NCBI GenBank assembly: GCA_964400875.1
Contig: CAYNWK010000080.1
Coordinates: 1-18,903 of the forward strand
DNA: 18,903 bases
Direction of reading: 5' to 3'
Origin: CAYNWK01 sp964400875
GTDB taxonomy: Bacteria > Chloroflexota > Anaerolineae > Anaerolineales > UBA4823
The notes beneath the pieces were generated by a model. It was not told the DNA's origin, did not search any database, and saw only the letters and a program-made list of their open reading frames with translations. Every line of letters begins with the position of its first letter. Position 1 is the first letter of the stretch. Made by a program: the position numbers and the translations under genes. Shown piece by piece: positions 1-7,733 of this stretch.

Positions 1-781
1 CCCCGGAGACCGCCTCGATCAGCGCCGAGCCGACGATCACGCCCTCCACCAGGCCGCCAACCGCGGCGGCTTGCTCCGGAGTCGAGATGCCGAAGCCTAC
101 AGCCAATGGGAGGTCAGGTCGCGCCTGCGCCCGTACGCGCGCTACGAAGGCACGCAGGTCCGGGGGCAGGCTGGCGCGCACGCCTGTCACCCCAGTCAGC
201 GAGACCAGGTAGAGAAACCCGCTGGTGCGCCGGGCGGCCAGTGCCAGGCGGTTCGGGGTGGAGGTGGGCGCGACAAGATACACCAGCGCCAGCCCATGGG
301 CCCGGCAGGCCGCTTCCATCTCGCCGGCCTCCTCCGGGGGCAGGTCCGGGACGATAAAACCGTCCGCTCCAGCTTCGGCAGCCTGGGCGACGAACCGTTC
401 CAGCCCGTAGGCCAGGATCGGGTTGAAATAGCCCATCAAGATCAGGGGTTGAACAACGTTTATACGGCGCAGTTCAGCGACCATTTCCAGGCAGCCTGCC
501 AGGTTTGCGCCCGCCTCCAGGGCGATCTGGGTTGAGCGCTGGATGGTCGGCCCGTCCGCCAGCGGGTCGGAAAAAGGGATGCCCAGCTCGATCAGGTCCG
601 CCCCCGCCTGGGCGATAGCCGTGACGATCGCCAGCGAGGTTTGCCGATCGGGGTAGCCCAGAGTGAAATAGGGCATCAGCGCAGCGCGCTGCTCGCGGCG
701 CACGGCCTCAAAAGCTGCCGCGATGCGGGCGCGCCCGCCGGTCTGCGTTCTCGGATTGGTCTTGGCCGGGGTTGCGTTCAT
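1..781 (-). CDS. trpA: Tryptophan synthase alpha subunit, C-terminus cut by window edge
   Basis: It cleaves indole-3-glycerol phosphate to indole and glyceraldehyde-3-phosphate and passes indole to TrpB through the alpha-beta tunnel. The first 260 residues are visible. ATG is at 781-779 and overlaps the trpB stop by 4 bases, so translation is probably coupled. The signature ELGIPFSDPLADGP begins at residue 65; Glu65 and Asp76 match the catalytic Glu49/Asp60 of the Salmonella enzyme. Phosphate-loop motifs GFGIST and VGSALIEAV lie near the visible end. Family length is about 265-270 residues after a short N-terminus; this copy has roughly 16 extra N-terminal residues, so only a few C-terminal residues are missing. 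It is the last gene of the operon as seen here. Identification is secure. Confidence 0.97.
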   Translation of the reverse strand, partial: MNATPAKTNPRTQTGGRARIAAAFEAVRREQRAALMPYFTLGYPDRQTSLAIVTAIAQAGADLIELGIPFSDPLADGPTIQRSTQIALEAGANLAGCLEMVAELRRINVVQPLILMGYFNPILAYGLERFVAQAAEAGADGFIVPDLPPEEAGEMEAACRAHGLALVYLVAPTSTPNRLALAARRTSGFLYLVSLTGVTGVRASLPPDLRAFVARVRAQARPDLPLAVGFGISTPEQAAAVGGLVEGVIVGSALIEAVSG

Positions 782-2025
782 CGGGCTGCCTCCTGGCGCC
801 GGTGCAGCACGGCGGTCACGGTGTCCAGGTCCTTGTCGCCGCGCCCTGACAGGTTGACCAGCAGGATCTGGTCGGGGTCGTATTGCGGCGCCAGCCGGAC
901 GGCCTCTGCTACGGCGTGAGCCGACTCCAGGGCCGGCAAGATGCCTTCCTGACGCGCCAGCAGATGGAAGGCCGCCAACGCCTCCTCATCCCCGGCGTAG
1001 GTGTACTCGGCCCGGCCGACCTCCCGCAGCAGCGCGTGTTCCGGGCCGATCGCGGGGTAATCCAGGCCGGCGGAGATGGAATGGGTTGCCGCGATTTGCC
1101 CGTCTTCATCCTGCAACACGTACGTATACGTGCCGTGCAGCACGCCAGGCCGGCCCAGGAGCGGGTCGGCGAAGCGCGCCGCGTGGCGGCCGGAGGGGAT
1201 GCCCTCGCCGCCGGCTTCCACCCCGATCAGGCGCACCGCCTCATCTTCCAAGAAAGCGCTAAACAACCCGATGGCGTTTGAGCCGCCGCCCACGCAGGCG
1301 ATGCAGGCGTCCGGCAGACGTCCGGCGTCTTCCAGGATCTGGGCGCGCGCTTCCCGGCCGATCACCGACTGGAACTCGCGCACCATGCTGGGGTACGGGT
1401 GCGGCCCCAGCGCCGAGCCCAGCAGGTAATGGGTGTCGGCCACGTTGGTGACCCAATCCCGGATGGCCTCGTTGATGGCGTCCTTCAACGTGCACGAGCC
1501 GCTCTCCACCGGCCGCACTTCGGCGCCCAGCAGCTGCATGCGCAGCACGTTGGGCTGCTGGCGGGCGATGTCCACCGTGCCCATGTAGATCACGCAGGCA
1601 AGCCCCAGCAGCGCGGCGGCCGTGGCGGTGGCCACCCCGTGCTGGCCGGCGCCGGTCTCGGCCACCAGCCGGCTTTTGCCCAGGCGCTGGGCCAGCAAAG
1701 CCTGGCCCAAGGCGTTGTTGATCTTGTGGGCTCCGGAATGGGCCAGGTCTTCCCGCTTGAGATAGATTTGCGCCCCGCCCAGGTGCGCAGTGAGCCGGCG
1801 GGCGTGGCTCAGGGCGGTCGGCCGCCCGACGTAGGTCTTGGCCAGGCGGGCGAGCTCTTCCTGGAATTCCGCCTCCTGGCGAGCTGCCGTAAAGGCCTCT
1901 TCCAGCTCTTGCAGAGCCGGCATCAGGGTTTCGGGGACGAAGCGCCCGCCGTAGGGTCCGAACTTGCCGGTGGCCAGGGCTTCTTCCACACCTGACTGCG
2001 TGGTTGATTTAACTTGTTCTAGCAT
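778..2025 (-). CDS. trpB: Tryptophan synthase beta subunit (PLP-dependent)
   Basis: It condenses indole with L-serine to form L-tryptophan, the last step of the pathway, as the beta half of the alpha2-beta2 complex. At 415 residues it has the normal length. The PLP lysine is Lys101 in SGAHKINN. The catalytic glutamate is Glu123 in AETGAGQHG, and the PLP-phosphate loop GGGSN is at 246-250. The N-terminal KFGPYGGRFVPETL is typical of the main TrpB1 type that works with TrpA, not the stand-alone TrpB2 type. The ATG at 2025 follows an AGGAGG-like ribosome site and overlaps the end of trpF by 17 bases. Confidence 0.98.
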   Translation of the reverse strand: MLEQVKSTTQSGVEEALATGKFGPYGGRFVPETLMPALQELEEAFTAARQEAEFQEELARLAKTYVGRPTALSHARRLTAHLGGAQIYLKREDLAHSGAHKINNALGQALLAQRLGKSRLVAETGAGQHGVATATAAALLGLACVIYMGTVDIARQQPNVLRMQLLGAEVRPVESGSCTLKDAINEAIRDWVTNVADTHYLLGSALGPHPYPSMVREFQSVIGREARAQILEDAGRLPDACIACVGGGSNAIGLFSAFLEDEAVRLIGVEAGGEGIPSGRHAARFADPLLGRPGVLHGTYTYVLQDEDGQIAATHSISAGLDYPAIGPEHALLREVGRAEYTYAGDEEALAAFHLLARQEGILPALESAHAVAEAVRLAPQYDPDQILLVNLSGRGDKDLDTVTAVLHRRQEAAR

Positions 2026-2668
2026 AGGATAACTCCTCCTGCGCTGCGCGGGCTGCCTGGATAAAGGCGCGCAGCTTTTTGATGTCCTTCACCCCCGGGC
2101 TGGATTCGACGCCTGAGGCGACGTCCACGCCCCAGGGTCCTGTCGTACGGATGGCCTGCGCCACGTTCTCCGGGTTCAGCCCGCCGGCCAGCAACAAGGG
2201 ATAGTCAGCCGCCAACGCGTGGGCCGCCGGCCAATCTCCGGTCTGGCCGGTCCCGCCAAACAAGCCTGGATGATGGGCGTCCACCAGCAGCGCCGGCGCC
2301 TCCCGGCGGGCGTAGCGCGCCGCCAGGTCCCGGGCTGCCGCTCGCGAGCGCGGCCGTATCGCCTTGAAAGCCCGCCCATCCAGCGCCCGTACATCACCCT
2401 CGGCTTCGTCTCCCGACAGCTGCGCCAGATCCAGCTGGCAGTCATCCAGCGTGCGCCGAACGCTTTCCGGCGGCGCGTTGACGAAGACGCCCACCAGACT
2501 CGCCCGGCAGCCGTGTCTGCGCAGCCCGGCGACGATCTCCCGGCACGCCTGCGTCTCGACGTAACGCGGGCTGGGCGGGTAGAAGTTGAAGCCCAGCAGG
2601 TCCGCGCCGGCTTCGGCAGCCGCCAGCGCCTCGTCCAGGCTGGTCAGGCCGCAGATCTTCACCTTCAT
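2009..2668 (-). CDS. trpF: Phosphoribosylanthranilate isomerase
   Basis: It performs the Amadori rearrangement of phosphoribosylanthranilate to CdRP, the third step of the pathway, in a TIM-barrel fold. At 219 residues it is the usual size for a monofunctional TrpF. KICGLT at 4-9 carries the catalytic Cys6. LLVDAH carries the catalytic Asp130. AGGLNPENV (161-169) and GVDVASGVESSPGVKD (180-195) form the phosphate-binding end of the barrel. The common QLHG motif reads QLSG here (83-86), a small deviation. Its ATG shares one base with the trpC stop (TAATG), and GGAGG lies just upstream inside the end of trpC. Confidence 0.97.
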   Translation of the reverse strand: MKVKICGLTSLDEALAAAEAGADLLGFNFYPPSPRYVETQACREIVAGLRRHGCRASLVGVFVNAPPESVRRTLDDCQLDLAQLSGDEAEGDVRALDGRAFKAIRPRSRAAARDLAARYARREAPALLVDAHHPGLFGGTGQTGDWPAAHALAADYPLLLAGGLNPENVAQAIRTTGPWGVDVASGVESSPGVKDIKKLRAFIQAARAAQEELSYARTS

Positions 2669-3495
2669 TAGCGTACCTCCTGGACAGCGCCGCTCAACTC
2701 ACGGGCTTTGGCGGCCGTATCCGGGGCGGCGACCAGCGCTTCGCCCACCAGCACGGCCTGCACGCCAGCCTCTCCCAACTTATCAACATCCCGACGGCCC
2801 CGGATGCCGCTCTCGGACACCACGACCACGCCGGGTGGGACATAGGGCAGCAGCGCCAGGGTGGTCTCCAGGCTCACTGAAAAATCGCGCAGGTCACGGT
2901 TGTTGATGCCGATCAAGCCTGGCTTCAGCAGCAGCGCCAGTTCCAGTTCGCGTTGGGTGTGCACTTCGACCAGGGCCGCCATGCCCAGGCTGCCCGCCAG
3001 GGCGTGCAGGTTCGCCAGCCGTTCGCCGCTCAACCCGGCGACGATCAACAGGATGGCGTCGGAGCCGGCGGCGCGCGCCTCATGCACCTGATAAAGATCA
3101 AAGATGAAATCCTTACGCAGCAGAGGCGGGCGCCCCGCCAACCCGGCGATAGCTTCCAGGTAGGCTAGCCGCCCCCCGAAGTAGCGTTCGTCGGTCAGCA
3201 CGCTGATGGCTGCGGCCCCATTGTCCCGGTACAGGCGCGCCAGCCGCAGCGGGTCGAAGTCGTGCGCCAGCACGCCCCGGGAGGGGGAGCCGCGCTTCAC
3301 TTCGGCGATCAAAGCCGGGCGGGCTGCATCTCCTTCCGCCTCGGCCCTCGAACGCAAGGCGCCCACGAAGTCGCGGGGCGGCGGCGCGGCCTGCGCGGCC
3401 TGCGCGGCGGCGATCACGGCCTCCAGCGGGCGTTCCCGCTTTTGCCGGGCCAGCTCCTGGCGCTTATGGGCGAAGATTTCGTTCAAGATGCTCAT
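2668..3495 (-). CDS. trpC: Indole-3-glycerol phosphate synthase
   Basis: It closes the ring of CdRP to give indole-3-glycerol phosphate, with loss of CO2 and water. It is a 275-residue TIM barrel. EVKRGSPSRG starts at residue 65 (usual form EVKRASPSKG). LLRKDF carries the general-acid lysine Lys128. LVEVH carries Glu177, INNRDL is at 197-202 and SESGI (227-231) carries the late catalytic Glu. A low-complexity Ala/Gln stretch at residues 29-37 is encoded by a 9-base tandem repeat around 3380-3410. The gene is separate from trpF, not fused as in enteric bacteria, and starts 9 bases after trpD. Confidence 0.97.
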   Translation of the reverse strand: MSILNEIFAHKRQELARQKRERPLEAVIAAAQAAQAAPPPRDFVGALRSRAEAEGDAARPALIAEVKRGSPSRGVLAHDFDPLRLARLYRDNGAAAISVLTDERYFGGRLAYLEAIAGLAGRPPLLRKDFIFDLYQVHEARAAGSDAILLIVAGLSGERLANLHALAGSLGMAALVEVHTQRELELALLLKPGLIGINNRDLRDFSVSLETTLALLPYVPPGVVVVSESGIRGRRDVDKLGEAGVQAVLVGEALVAAPDTAAKARELSGAVQEVR

Positions 3496-3504
3496 CGGCC
3501 GGGC

Positions 3505-4531
3505 TCAATGGACCGCCACCGAGGCAGCAGACTTAGTGAAAGCCACCAGCGCATCCAGCCGTTCCAGGGCTGCGCCGGAGGACAGCGCGTTCTCGGCCTC
3601 ATCCAACCCGGCGGGCAGGTCGTTGCTCTCCGCCGCCAGGGCCGCCGCGGCGTTGAGCAGCACCACGTCCCGGCGCGGGCTGGTGTCTTTACCGGACAGC
3701 AAGTCCCGCAGGATAACGGCGTTCTCATCCGGATCGCCGCCGCGCAGTTGATCCCGGGAGGCGGCGCGCAAGCCGTATTGGCGAGCATCCAGCTCAAAGC
3801 TGGTCACCTCTCCGCCGCTCAGGTGGCTGACCTGGTTGATCCCGCTGGTGGTCAGTTCATCCAGGCCGCCGTGCCCGTTGACCACGAAAGCCGCCCGGCC
3901 GCCCAGCTGGCCGAGCACCCGCGCCATCCGCCCGGTCAGGGCCGCGTCGTACACCCCGATCAGCTGGTGGGTGGCGCCAGCCGGGTTGGTCAGCGGCCCC
4001 AGCAAGTTGAAGACCGTGCGCTGGCCCAGCTCGCGCCGCGGCCCGATGGCGTGTTTCATGGCCGGGTGAAACTTCGGCGCGAATAAGAAGCCGATGCCCA
4101 CCTCGTCGATGCAGGCGCCTACCTGTTCCGGGGTCAAGTCCAGGTCCACCCCCAGGGCTGCCAGCACGTCGGCGCTGCCGCAGCGGGACGAAGCGGCCCG
4201 ATTGCCGTGTTTGGCTACCTTGCGCCCGGCCCCGGCGATCACGAAGGCGGCCGCCGTGGAGATATTGAAGCTGTGACTGCCGTCGCCGCCAGTCCCGGCG
4301 GTGTCCAGCAGCGGCTCACCGTTGATCGACAGGGGCACCAGGCTGGCGTGGGCGCGCATCGCCCGGGCGCTGCCGGTGATCTCCTCCACCGTTTCTCCTT
4401 TCATCCGCAGGGCTACCAGGTAGCCGCCGATTTGCGCGGGCGTGGCCTGGCCGCGCATGATGTAGCCCATGGCGGCTTCGGCTTCCTCCGCCGTCAGGTC
4501 GATCCCGTGGATGGCTTGATCGATATAAGGC

Positions 4532-4539
<8 letters not shown>
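3505..4539 (-). CDS. trpD: Anthranilate phosphoribosyltransferase
   Basis: It transfers phosphoribose from PRPP to anthranilate, the second step of the pathway. It has 344 residues, the normal length for a stand-alone TrpD. The glycine-rich PRPP loop DTAGTGGDGSHSFNIST is at 79-95, and KHGNRAASSRCGSAD at 110-124 is the second PRPP/metal-binding motif. The metal-site region around VNGHGGLDE is also present. The ATG at 4539 follows AAAGGAG at a 6-base spacing and overlaps the trpG end by 8 bases. It is not fused to the glutaminase, unlike in E. coli. Confidence 0.97.
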
Positions 4540-5139
<600 letters not shown>

Positions 5140-5143
<4 letters not shown>

Positions 5144-6678
5144 GTTGACCTCCTTGTATTCTGAGTTGAACGGTTCGCCTGCCCGGTCTCGGCCATTTCG
5201 ATGGCTACGGCCAGGGCGCGCGCTTTGTGCAGGGTCTCCTGGTATTCCCGTTCCGGGTCCGAATCTGCCACGATGCCGGCCCCGGCCTGCACGCTCACCT
5301 GCTGGCCACGCATGACCAGCGTCCGGATGGTGATGCAGGTGTCCATCGAACCATCGAAGGAGAAGTAGCCCACCGCTCCGGCGTACGGGCCGCGCGCCAG
5401 CGCCTCCAGCTCGGCGATGATCTGCATGGCGCGTATCTTGGGCGCGCCGCTCACTGTGCCAGCCGGGAAGGTAGCCTGCATCAGGTCGAAGGCGTCCAGT
5501 TCCGGCCTCAGGTCGCCTTCGACCTGCGAAACCAAATGCATGACGTGAGAATAGCGTTCGACCTCGATCAGCTGCGGCACGCGCACGCTCCCGTAGCGGC
5601 ACACCCGGCCCAGGTCGTTGCGAGCCAGGTCCACCAGCATGATGTGCTCGGCGCGTTCCTTGGGATCGGCCAGCAGCTCGGCCTCCAGGGCGTCATCCTC
5701 GCCTGGTGCATTCCCTCGCCGCCGCGTCCCGGCGATGGGCCTGAGCGTGGCGCTTTGTCCCTCCAGGCGCACATGCACTTCCGGAGAAGCGCCGATCAAG
5801 CGCAGCGGCTGCTCGCCGCCCAGCTTATTGAAATCGAAGAAGAACATGTAGGGGGAGGGATTCAAGCGCCGCAGCGCCCGGTAGATTTCAAAAGCCTCAG
5901 CGGTCGTATGGCGCGAGAAGCGCTGCGAGAGCACCACCTGGAAGATATCCCCGGCGGTGATGTAGGCCTTGGCCTGCCTGACGACCTCCAGGAAATGCTC
6001 TTTGCGTGTATGGGCCTGCAGCTCTCCCGGCGTGCTTGCATTCCCTTGACCTGGCATGGCCGGCAGCGGTTGGGCCAGGCGCCGTTCGATCGCCTCCAGG
6101 CGGGCTTCCGGCGATTGATCGGGATAGACGCCGTTGGAGGCGTTCTGCCGGGTGGCCATCAATACTAAACGTCCAAAGGCGTGGTCGAAGGCCACCACCG
6201 TATCCGCCAGTAAGAAAATGCCCTCTGGGATGGCATCCTCTTTCTCCTCGCCGGGCATCCTCGGCACGTGGGTTTCAAAGGTATGGCTGATTTCATAACC
6301 CAAATAGCCCACCAGGCCGCCGGTGAAGCGCGGCAGCCCGGACGCAGCCGGGATGGCGGCGGGTTCCAGGATGCGCCGCAGCGCTTCCAGCGGCCCCTCG
6401 CCGGGTTGGGCCAGCCGATCGATCGTTTGGCCGTTGCGGTGATATTCCACGTGACCCTGGCGCAGCACGTAAGCCTGCTCCAGGTTGGCGCCGATAAAGG
6501 AATAGCGCGCCAATTGCTCTCCACCGGTTACGCTTTCCAGCAAGAAAGAAGGTCCCTGCCCGGCCAGTTTCAGGTAGACGGAGACAGGAGTTTCCAGGTC
6601 GGCGGGCAGTTCACGCATGACCAGGTCGGGATGTCCGGTGGTCAGGGTAGTTGTGGGTGCAAAGGGTTTAGCAGGCAT
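5140..6678 (-). CDS. trpE: Anthranilate synthase component I
   Basis: It converts chorismate and ammonia (from TrpG) to anthranilate, the committed step. It has 512 residues, full length. The N-terminal LLES motif (46-49) with YSFIG (59-63) is the tryptophan feedback-inhibition site, so allosteric control looks intact. Catalytic-domain signatures are RPIAGTRRRG (313-322), DLARND (350-355), GTVSGAPK (407-414) and GAGIVADSDPEREY (466-479). ATG at 6678-6676 follows AAGGAGG at 4 bases. It is the first gene of the operon, directly behind the T-box terminator. The GTVSGAPK site favours anthranilate synthase, and the trp context rules out PabB or isochorismate synthase. Confidence 0.98.
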
Positions 6679-6704
6679 GGCGCCTCCTTGGGTGTCTGGT
6701 GATA

Positions 6705-6741
6705 AACAAAAACCTCTCTCGTCCTAGGGACGGGAGAGGTT
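6705..6741 (-). terminator. Intrinsic terminator of the T-box leader
   Basis: On the minus strand, AACCTCTCCCGTCC pairs with GGACGAGAGAGGTT across a 3-base loop, giving 14 bp with one mismatch. TTTTTGTTT follows. It lies directly after the T-box sequence and about 27 bases before the trpE start codon. This is where an attenuating terminator should sit. Its 5' arm would be part of the competing antiterminator. Confidence 0.93.
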
Positions 6742-7085
6742 GCCCGCGGTGCCACCCTGCTTAGGCTGGCTGCGGCTGAGCCGCTGGCAGGTACACCTGC
6801 CCTGGGCCGCCGCTGGAAATAAAAAATCCGCCGGTGATAACGACGGAATGGAAAGCCAGCCTCACTTGTCGGGTACGGGTAAGTTGAGTGCTCAACTACC
6901 GATACCCTTTGCCCTGATAACGGTGGCAGCTCCGGCGCAGCCTACGCAGCGATCCTGCTTCGGCCTGCAGCTCAGAGGTCCATTCGACGCCGGCGTGTAG
7001 GCGGGGCTCACACCACTTCCCCGCTCTCTGGGCTACCGTTTCGACGTGTACTAGTCCTCGTCTCGGCTTTTAATATGAGTAGATT
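6742..7085 (-). promoter_or_regulatory. T-box riboswitch leader with Trp (UGG) specifier
   Basis: The leader RNA is read on the minus strand, from about 7085 towards trpE. An AGUA loop-E element, a distal stem-I hairpin (GCGGGG/CCCCGC arms, 7001-7024) preceded by an AGAGAG bulge, and the specifier loop GAA-UGG-ACC appear in the right order. The specifier codon UGG sits at 6982-6980. The conserved T-box sequence AGGGTGGCACCGCGGG is at 6758-6743. Its acceptor-pairing bases UGGC would match tRNA ending GCCA, consistent with the G discriminator base of tRNA-Trp. A long imperfect hairpin around 6880-6907 may be stem III. Known T-box logic predicts that uncharged tRNA-Trp stabilises the antiterminator and allows readthrough. 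Confidence 0.93.
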
Positions 7086-7091
7086 TATCAG

Positions 7092-7120
7092 TTTATAGCA
7101 GGTAACAGCCCGCTTGTCAA
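7092..7120 (-). promoter_or_regulatory. Promoter of the trp operon
   Basis: On the minus strand a perfect -35 TTGACA (7120-7115) is followed by a 17-base spacer and -10 TATAAA (7097-7092). The predicted start is near 7085. This leaves a leader of about 400 nt that matches the T-box layout. It is a strong housekeeping-type promoter, which fits control by attenuation rather than by initiation. Confidence 0.88.
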
Positions 7121-7142
7121 GCGATTTTTTCCAAATTTGGAA

Positions 7143-7171
7143 TCTTTGAAGATCATATTTCAAGATATAAT
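7143..7171 (+). promoter_or_regulatory. Candidate promoter of the toxin-antitoxin pair
   Basis: A perfect -10 TATAAT is at 7166-7171. The -35 region is weak (TTTGAA or TTGAAG at 14-15 bases spacing). An imperfect inverted repeat (TCTTTGAA at 7143-7150, TTCAAGA at about 7159-7165) surrounds the core. That is a plausible autoregulatory operator for an AbrB-type antitoxin. The predicted 5' leader is about 30 nt. Confidence 0.5.
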
Positions 7172-7208
7172 TACTTTACTTTCTTCGTTCGACAAGGAAA
7201 GGTAAAGC

Positions 7209-7421
7209 ATGAATACTGTCACCATCTCGTCGAAGTACCAGGTAGTCATCCCCCGGGCGATCCGGGAACAGTTCGATCTCAAACCGGGGCAAAAAATCAT
7301 GTTCATTCCCTACAACAGCACCTTGCGGGTGGTCATCGTGCCCACGATCGAGGAGGCCGAAGGAATGCTGGAAGGCCTTGACACCGATCCGCAACGTGAA
7401 AAAGAAGATCGCGAACTATGA
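7209..7421 (+). CDS. AbrB/MazE-family antitoxin (SpoVT-AbrB swapped-hairpin fold)
   Basis: This 70-residue protein begins with VTISSKYQVVIPRAIRE (residues 4-20), the hallmark of the AbrB/SpoVT DNA-binding swapped-hairpin barrel. LKPGQKIMFIP follows at 24-34. The acidic C-terminal tail (about 45-70) is where such antitoxins bind and neutralise the toxin. ATG at 7209 follows AGGAAAGG. Its stop overlaps the start of the PIN toxin as ATGA. Family knowledge says such antitoxins repress their own promoter with the toxin as co-repressor. It is transcribed away from the trp promoter. Confidence 0.88.
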   Translation: MNTVTISSKYQVVIPRAIREQFDLKPGQKIMFIPYNSTLRVVIVPTIEEAEGMLEGLDTDPQREKEDREL

Positions 7422-7633
7422 ACGTAGTCGATTCATCGGGTTGGCTTGAATATTTAGCTGGAGGCCAGAAAGCAGAGATTTTTGCTCCTGTGATTCAGGC
7501 GACGGACTCACTGGTCGTTCCAACTGTGTGTATGTATGAGGTATTTAAGCACGTTTTAGCCCTGCGAGGAGAAGAAGCTGCCTTGCAGGCTATTGGGATT
7601 ATGTCCCTTGGAATTATTGCCGATTTGACCCGG
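7418..7633 (+). CDS. PIN-domain (VapC-like) ribonuclease toxin, 3' part lost in assembly gap
   Basis: The first 72 residues are visible. N-terminal VVDSSGWLEYL carries the first PIN acidic residue, Asp5. MYEVFKHVL carries the second, Glu41. These are metal ligands of the nuclease site. PIN toxins cleave specific RNAs (tRNA or rRNA) and are held inactive by the antitoxin. The family is about 125-140 residues, so some 55-65 residues, including the later acidic ligands, lie in the gap. The sequence after the gap in this frame is antisense to the neighbouring transglutaminase and is not VapC-like. The gene is cut by the assembly, not shown to be broken. Confidence 0.85.
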
Positions 7634-7733
7634 NNNNNNNNNNNNNNNNNNNNNNNNNNNNNNNNNNNNNNNNNNNNNNNNNNNNNNNNNNNNNNNNNNN
7701 NNNNNNNNNNNNNNNNNNNNNNNNNNNNNNNNN
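7634..7733. other. Assembly gap (100 N)
   Basis: A run of exactly 100 N, the customary placeholder for a scaffold join of unknown length. The 3' ends of two convergent genes (PIN toxin and transglutaminase) are missing here. Together they should need well over 100 bases. Confidence 0.99.

Noticed and set aside
1399..1995. Plus-strand 198-codon frame over trpB
   Set aside because: It is a long antisense open frame, common in GC-rich coding DNA; trpB on the opposite strand has full family motifs.
3371..3410. Short tandem 9-base repeat
   Set aside because: It lies in frame within trpC and only encodes an Ala/Gln linker; there is no sign of a mobile or regulatory repeat.
5144..5602. Upstream extension of the trpG reading frame, giving a 356-residue protein
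   Set aside because: The extra part is Arg/Gly-rich antisense-type sequence over the trpE catalytic domain. A TTG with a strong ribosome site at 5143 gives a standard TrpG start.
5227..6168. Plus-strand 313-codon frame over trpE
   Set aside because: Antisense shadow of a well-supported gene; rich in Gln, His and Arg with no domain.
7556..7733. Continuation of the transglutaminase frame through the N run to 7556
   Set aside because: The length of the gap is unknown, so the frame beyond it has no meaning; that stretch is antisense to the PIN toxin.
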